19,435 nt of DNA from Conidiobolus incongruus B7586 (lineage: Eukaryota > Entomophthoromycota > Entomophthoromycetes > Entomophthorales > Conidiobolaceae), in the NCBI GenBank assembly GCA_000697335.1, contig JNEM01009224.1, forward strand, positions 1 to 19,435, in the 5' to 3' direction. A program made the position numbers and the translations under genes. Positions 17,301 to 19,435 of the stretch are shown in pieces. The notes under the pieces are model-generated. The model did no database searches. It had not been told where the DNA came from and saw only the letters and a program-made list of their open reading frames with translations. Position 1 is the first letter of the stretch. Each line of letters starts with the position of its first letter.

Positions 17301-19435
17301 TCGTAAAACTGGACGCTTCCAAGGAACTGAATTAGGCAGAATTGCATCCCATTACTATATCTCACATAGATCTATGGCTACATATAACCAACATTTAAAG
17401 CCTACGATGTCTTTCATTGAGCTGTTCCGCGCATTCTCTTTATCCGACGAATTCAAATTTATTCCCATTCGTGAAGAAGAAAAATTAGAGCTTGCTAAGC
17501 TGTTAGAAAGAGTTCCAATTCCTGTAAAAGAAGGTGTTGAAGAGCCCGTTGCTAAAATCAATGTACTTCTTCAAGCCTATATTTCTCAGCTGAAGCTAGA
17601 AGGATTTGCTTTAATGGCAGATATGGTGTATGTAACACAGTCAGCAGGCCGTATTCTCCGATCAATCTTTGAAATGTGCCTCAAGAAAGGATGGGCTCAT
17701 TTGGCACGCCTAGCACTTGATATGTGTAAAATGGTTGAAAAGCGATCATGGCTGTCTATGTCTCCTCTCAGACAATTTTCTGGTCTCGATGCCAAATTAA
17801 TTAATCGTTTAGAACGCAAAGATTTCTCATGGTCAAGATATCTTGATTTGAATCCAGAGGAAATCGGTGAGTTAATTGGTATCCCTAAGGCTGGTCGAGT
17901 CATTCATAAATTTCTCCACAAATTCCCTAAATTAGAACTTAGAGCCTATGTCCAATCTATTACTCGCTCTCTATTGAAAATTGAATTAACCATTATTCCT
18001 GATTTTCAGTGGGATGACAAAATTCATGGCAACTCGGAAAGTTTTTGGATCTTAGTGGAAGATTTGGACGGTGAAAATATTCTATACTACGATTTCTTCG
18101 TTCTCAAAAAGGCTTATGCTACCGAGGAGCACTACAGCTCATTTACTATTCCCTTATCCGATCCCATGCCTCCCAACTGCTTTGTTACACTGCTTTCCGA
18201 TAGGTGGCTCCATTCCGAAGCTAAGCTGCCCATCTCTTTCAAACATCTGATCTTGCCCGAAAAATACCCACCTCATACTGAGCTTTATGATATGCATCCA
18301 CTTCCTACATCTGGTCAGGAACCAAGTCACCTCTTTGATTATTATGCCAACGAATTTGCTGAATTTAACTCGATTCAAACTCAAACCTTTCACACTTTGT
18401 TCAAAACCAATGAGAATACTTTCCTTGGAGCCCCCACTGGAAGCGGTAAAACGATCTGTGCTGAGTTTGCTATTTTGAGAGTCTTGAGTCAAACTAAGCC
18501 TGGTCAAAGTCCTCCACCAATCATTTATTTGGTTCCAAATGAAGATCTATCTAAAACTGCCTTCTCTTACTTTACTCATAGATTTAGAAATTTGGAAAAT
18601 TTCAACATTGTCCAGTTCACTGGAGAGCTCAGTGCAGATAATAAGCTTTTAAATCAAGGTGATTTAATTATCACCACTCCATCCCAGTGGGATGGTATTT
18701 CTCGTAGATGGAAAAAACGCGAGCAAATCCAAAGAGTCAGATTGTTTATATGTGATGAGATTCATATGGTTGGAGGCGATGTAGGCCCAACTTATGAAGC
18801 TGTTGTTTCCAGAATGAGATACATAAACAGCCAGTTAAATGACAGGATCCGCTTTGTGGCATTATCTGTCCCCCTCTCCAATGCTAGAGATATGGCAAAT
18901 TGGTTAGGTGTAAGTCCACAAGCTACCTTCAATTTTAGTCCAATTGATCGCCCAGTTCCTCTCGAAGTCCATATTCAAAGCTTCCAAATTAATCATTTTG
19001 CATCTCTAATGATTGCAATGTCTAGACCCGCGTATCAAGCAATTGGGCAATATTCTCCTAGTCAACCTGTGATCATTTTTGTCCCCAATCGTAAACAATG
19101 TCGACTCACTGCCTCAGATCTTATCACTCTTCAGTATGCCACTTCTGAGAATCCACATTTCCTACGTTGTAAACCCGAGGAAATGGAAGCTGCCGTGGAA
19201 AAAGTATCTGATCCCTACCTTAAAGAATCGCTCCTCAGTGGCATTGGACTGTATCATGAAGCTTTATCACTTAGCGATCGCAATATTGTTAGTACCCTTT
19301 ATTTGAATGGTTGGTTCCAAGTATTAATTGCATCAAGAGATACTTGCTGGTCAATGAACCACTTAACCAGCCATATGGTCATCATTATGGGAGCCCAATA
19401 CTTTGAAGGAAAAGAGCATCGCTATGTTGATTATC
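14320..19435 (+). CDS. BRR2: U5 snRNP helicase Brr2 (SNRNP200), 5' part, runs off the window
   Basis: 1705 codons without an intron, cut by the window edge. About 430 C-terminal residues are missing, judging from the usual length of about 2140. Brr2 is the Ski2-like helicase that unwinds U4/U6 during spliceosome activation. The N-terminus matches the family: YVANSNLVTQADRSQIARR, EPTGEPESL, a PLUG/PWI-like helical region (about 125-190), and an acidic stretch (about 211-245). Cassette 1 has APTGAGKT (524-531), DEIH (637-640), LSATLPNYQDVADFL, and QMLGRAGRPQFDSFGEG (872 onward). Its winged-helix and Sec63 units follow. Cassette 2 has APTGSGKT (1371-1378), DEIH (1479-1482) and LSVPLSNARDMANWLG, where the SAT motif is replaced as is usual in the regulatory second cassette. 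The sequence ends within HMVIIMGAQYFEGKEHRYVDY. The ATG at 14320 is supported by direct N-terminal homology. Confidence 0.97.
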   Translation, partial: MAEEYAKSTQYQYVANSNLVTQADRSQIARRDNEPTGEPESLAGRINIKEFGSRAVRDKVPTQEIKKHKTSHKSGDRSKRRDDDIRRNTLLNSVLSTSEDFEGLNYRPKTHETKSLYEMLLTFVSKRLGDQSHEILRSATDTVLEILKDENMKDSLKKSEIDSIIGTITSEELNQLLNVSRKINDYKSVDQKENNGTQEELDDELGVAVVFDDEEEDEDQAGGQFEVKESSDEEDNEDEDGQNAQDSMDIDQAYPSFNPSNDEDNINQARFAASNKDVIHPHEIHAHWLQKQIREYFSDSQEAESMTYQTKEILFSDVDARECENQLMQLFDFDQEKFALINRFIKNRDVIVWCTRLSEVGGPQSQEDYQKIASEMTELGLDWILKAMRGGQETVPESIPAENGDASPHPRSHPTDLPTTATSKYLPKSSIDLEDLVFKEGNHLLSKEKCVLPAGTTKTKKKEYEEIQIPIPTRQPDPPESLISTKQLPEWAHESFKGMPNLNRVQSEVFPAAFGQDDNILLCAPTGAGKTNVAMLTILNEIHKHYDEETQSLNLNNFKIVYIAPMKALVQEMVNTFTRRLSYLDIKVSELTGDSQLTKAQIAETQIIVTTPEKWDVITRKANDRSYTNLVRLIIIDEIHLLHDDRGPVLENIVVRSLRHMEQTQTMIRLVGLSATLPNYQDVADFLRVPESNVFFFDSKFRPCPLKQNFIGVSEKKAIKRFQVMNEVTYEKVMEQAGKNQVLIFVHSRKETIRTATFLRDTALDRETIGMFVKPESASRAALESEAELVIDSNLKELLPYGFAIHHAGMKREDRTVVEQLFLEKHIQVLVSTATLAWGVNLPAHTVIIKGTQIYSPEKGRWVELSPQDVLQMLGRAGRPQFDSFGEGIIITTLNELQYYLSLLNTQLPIESQLISKLTDSLNAEISLGTIRNREEAVQWLGYTYLYVRMLRNGPLYQVSHSEFKDDPTLVQRRTDLIHAAALLLDQCQLVKYDRKTGRFQGTELGRIASHYYISHRSMATYNQHLKPTMSFIELFRAFSLSDEFKFIPIREEEKLELAKLLERVPIPVKEGVEEPVAKINVLLQAYISQLKLEGFALMADMVYVTQSAGRILRSIFEMCLKKGWAHLARLALDMCKMVEKRSWLSMSPLRQFSGLDAKLINRLERKDFSWSRYLDLNPEEIGELIGIPKAGRVIHKFLHKFPKLELRAYVQSITRSLLKIELTIIPDFQWDDKIHGNSESFWILVEDLDGENILYYDFFVLKKAYATEEHYSSFTIPLSDPMPPNCFVTLLSDRWLHSEAKLPISFKHLILPEKYPPHTELYDMHPLPTSGQEPSHLFDYYANEFAEFNSIQTQTFHTLFKTNENTFLGAPTGSGKTICAEFAILRVLSQTKPGQSPPPIIYLVPNEDLSKTAFSYFTHRFRNLENFNIVQFTGELSADNKLLNQGDLIITTPSQWDGISRRWKKREQIQRVRLFICDEIHMVGGDVGPTYEAVVSRMRYINSQLNDRIRFVALSVPLSNARDMANWLGVSPQATFNFSPIDRPVPLEVHIQSFQINHFASLMIAMSRPAYQAIGQYSPSQPVIIFVPNRKQCRLTASDLITLQYATSENPHFLRCKPEEMEAAVEKVSDPYLKESLLSGIGLYHEALSLSDRNIVSTLYLNGWFQVLIASRDTCWSMNHLTSHMVIIMGAQYFEGKEHRYVDY

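Overview
The window is eukaryotic nuclear DNA, almost certainly fungal. It has very AT-rich intergenic DNA, moderately AT-rich exons, and short spliceosomal introns of 50 to 61 nt with GT...(C/T)AG ends and TAA-rich or CTAAC/CTAAT branch regions. Genes for a DASH-complex subunit (Dad2) and for Atg27 point to a fungus. The extreme AT content and good retention of ancestral genes (an EAPP orthologue, an epsinR/Ent3-type epsin) suggest an early-diverging lineage such as an AT-rich Zoopagomycota or Mucoromycota species. That placement is inference. The genetic code is standard, and every recognised complete gene ends in TAA.

Layout: 1-2355 is gene-poor AT-rich DNA. ATG27 (+, 2356-3355, five exons) is followed by a tiny CDC26/HCN1 gene (-, 3723-3881, one exon). 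WBP1/OST48 (+, 5233-6667, three exons) follows. A coding-looking but unresolved minus-strand locus lies at 7035 to about 8062. Next are an Ent3/epsinR-like ENTH gene (+, 9607-11131, four exons), an EAPP-like zinc-binding protein (-, 11509-12213, four exons), DAD2 (+, 12701-13147, two exons), and the first 1705 codons of BRR2 (+, 14320 to the window edge, no intron). A doubtful two-exon mini-gene is noted at 13732-13996. No tRNA, rRNA, CRISPR array or intact mobile element was seen.

The genes do not form a pathway operon. They are ordinary housekeeping genes: membrane traffic and autophagy (ATG27, ENT3), N-glycosylation in the ER (WBP1), mitosis (CDC26 in the APC/C, DAD2 in the kinetochore DASH ring), splicing (BRR2), and a conserved nuclear protein (EAPP). 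Up to DAD2 the genes alternate strands in convergent and divergent pairs, and all three convergent gaps are about 370 bp.

The items most worth a second look are two introns that are multiples of three and stop-free, so they read as coding sequence (DAD2 and ATG27); the 52-codon CDC26 gene; the unresolved coiled-coil and proline-rich locus at 7.0-8.1 kb; and a base-composition island at about 8.9-9.0 kb. I found no convincing previously undescribed biological system.
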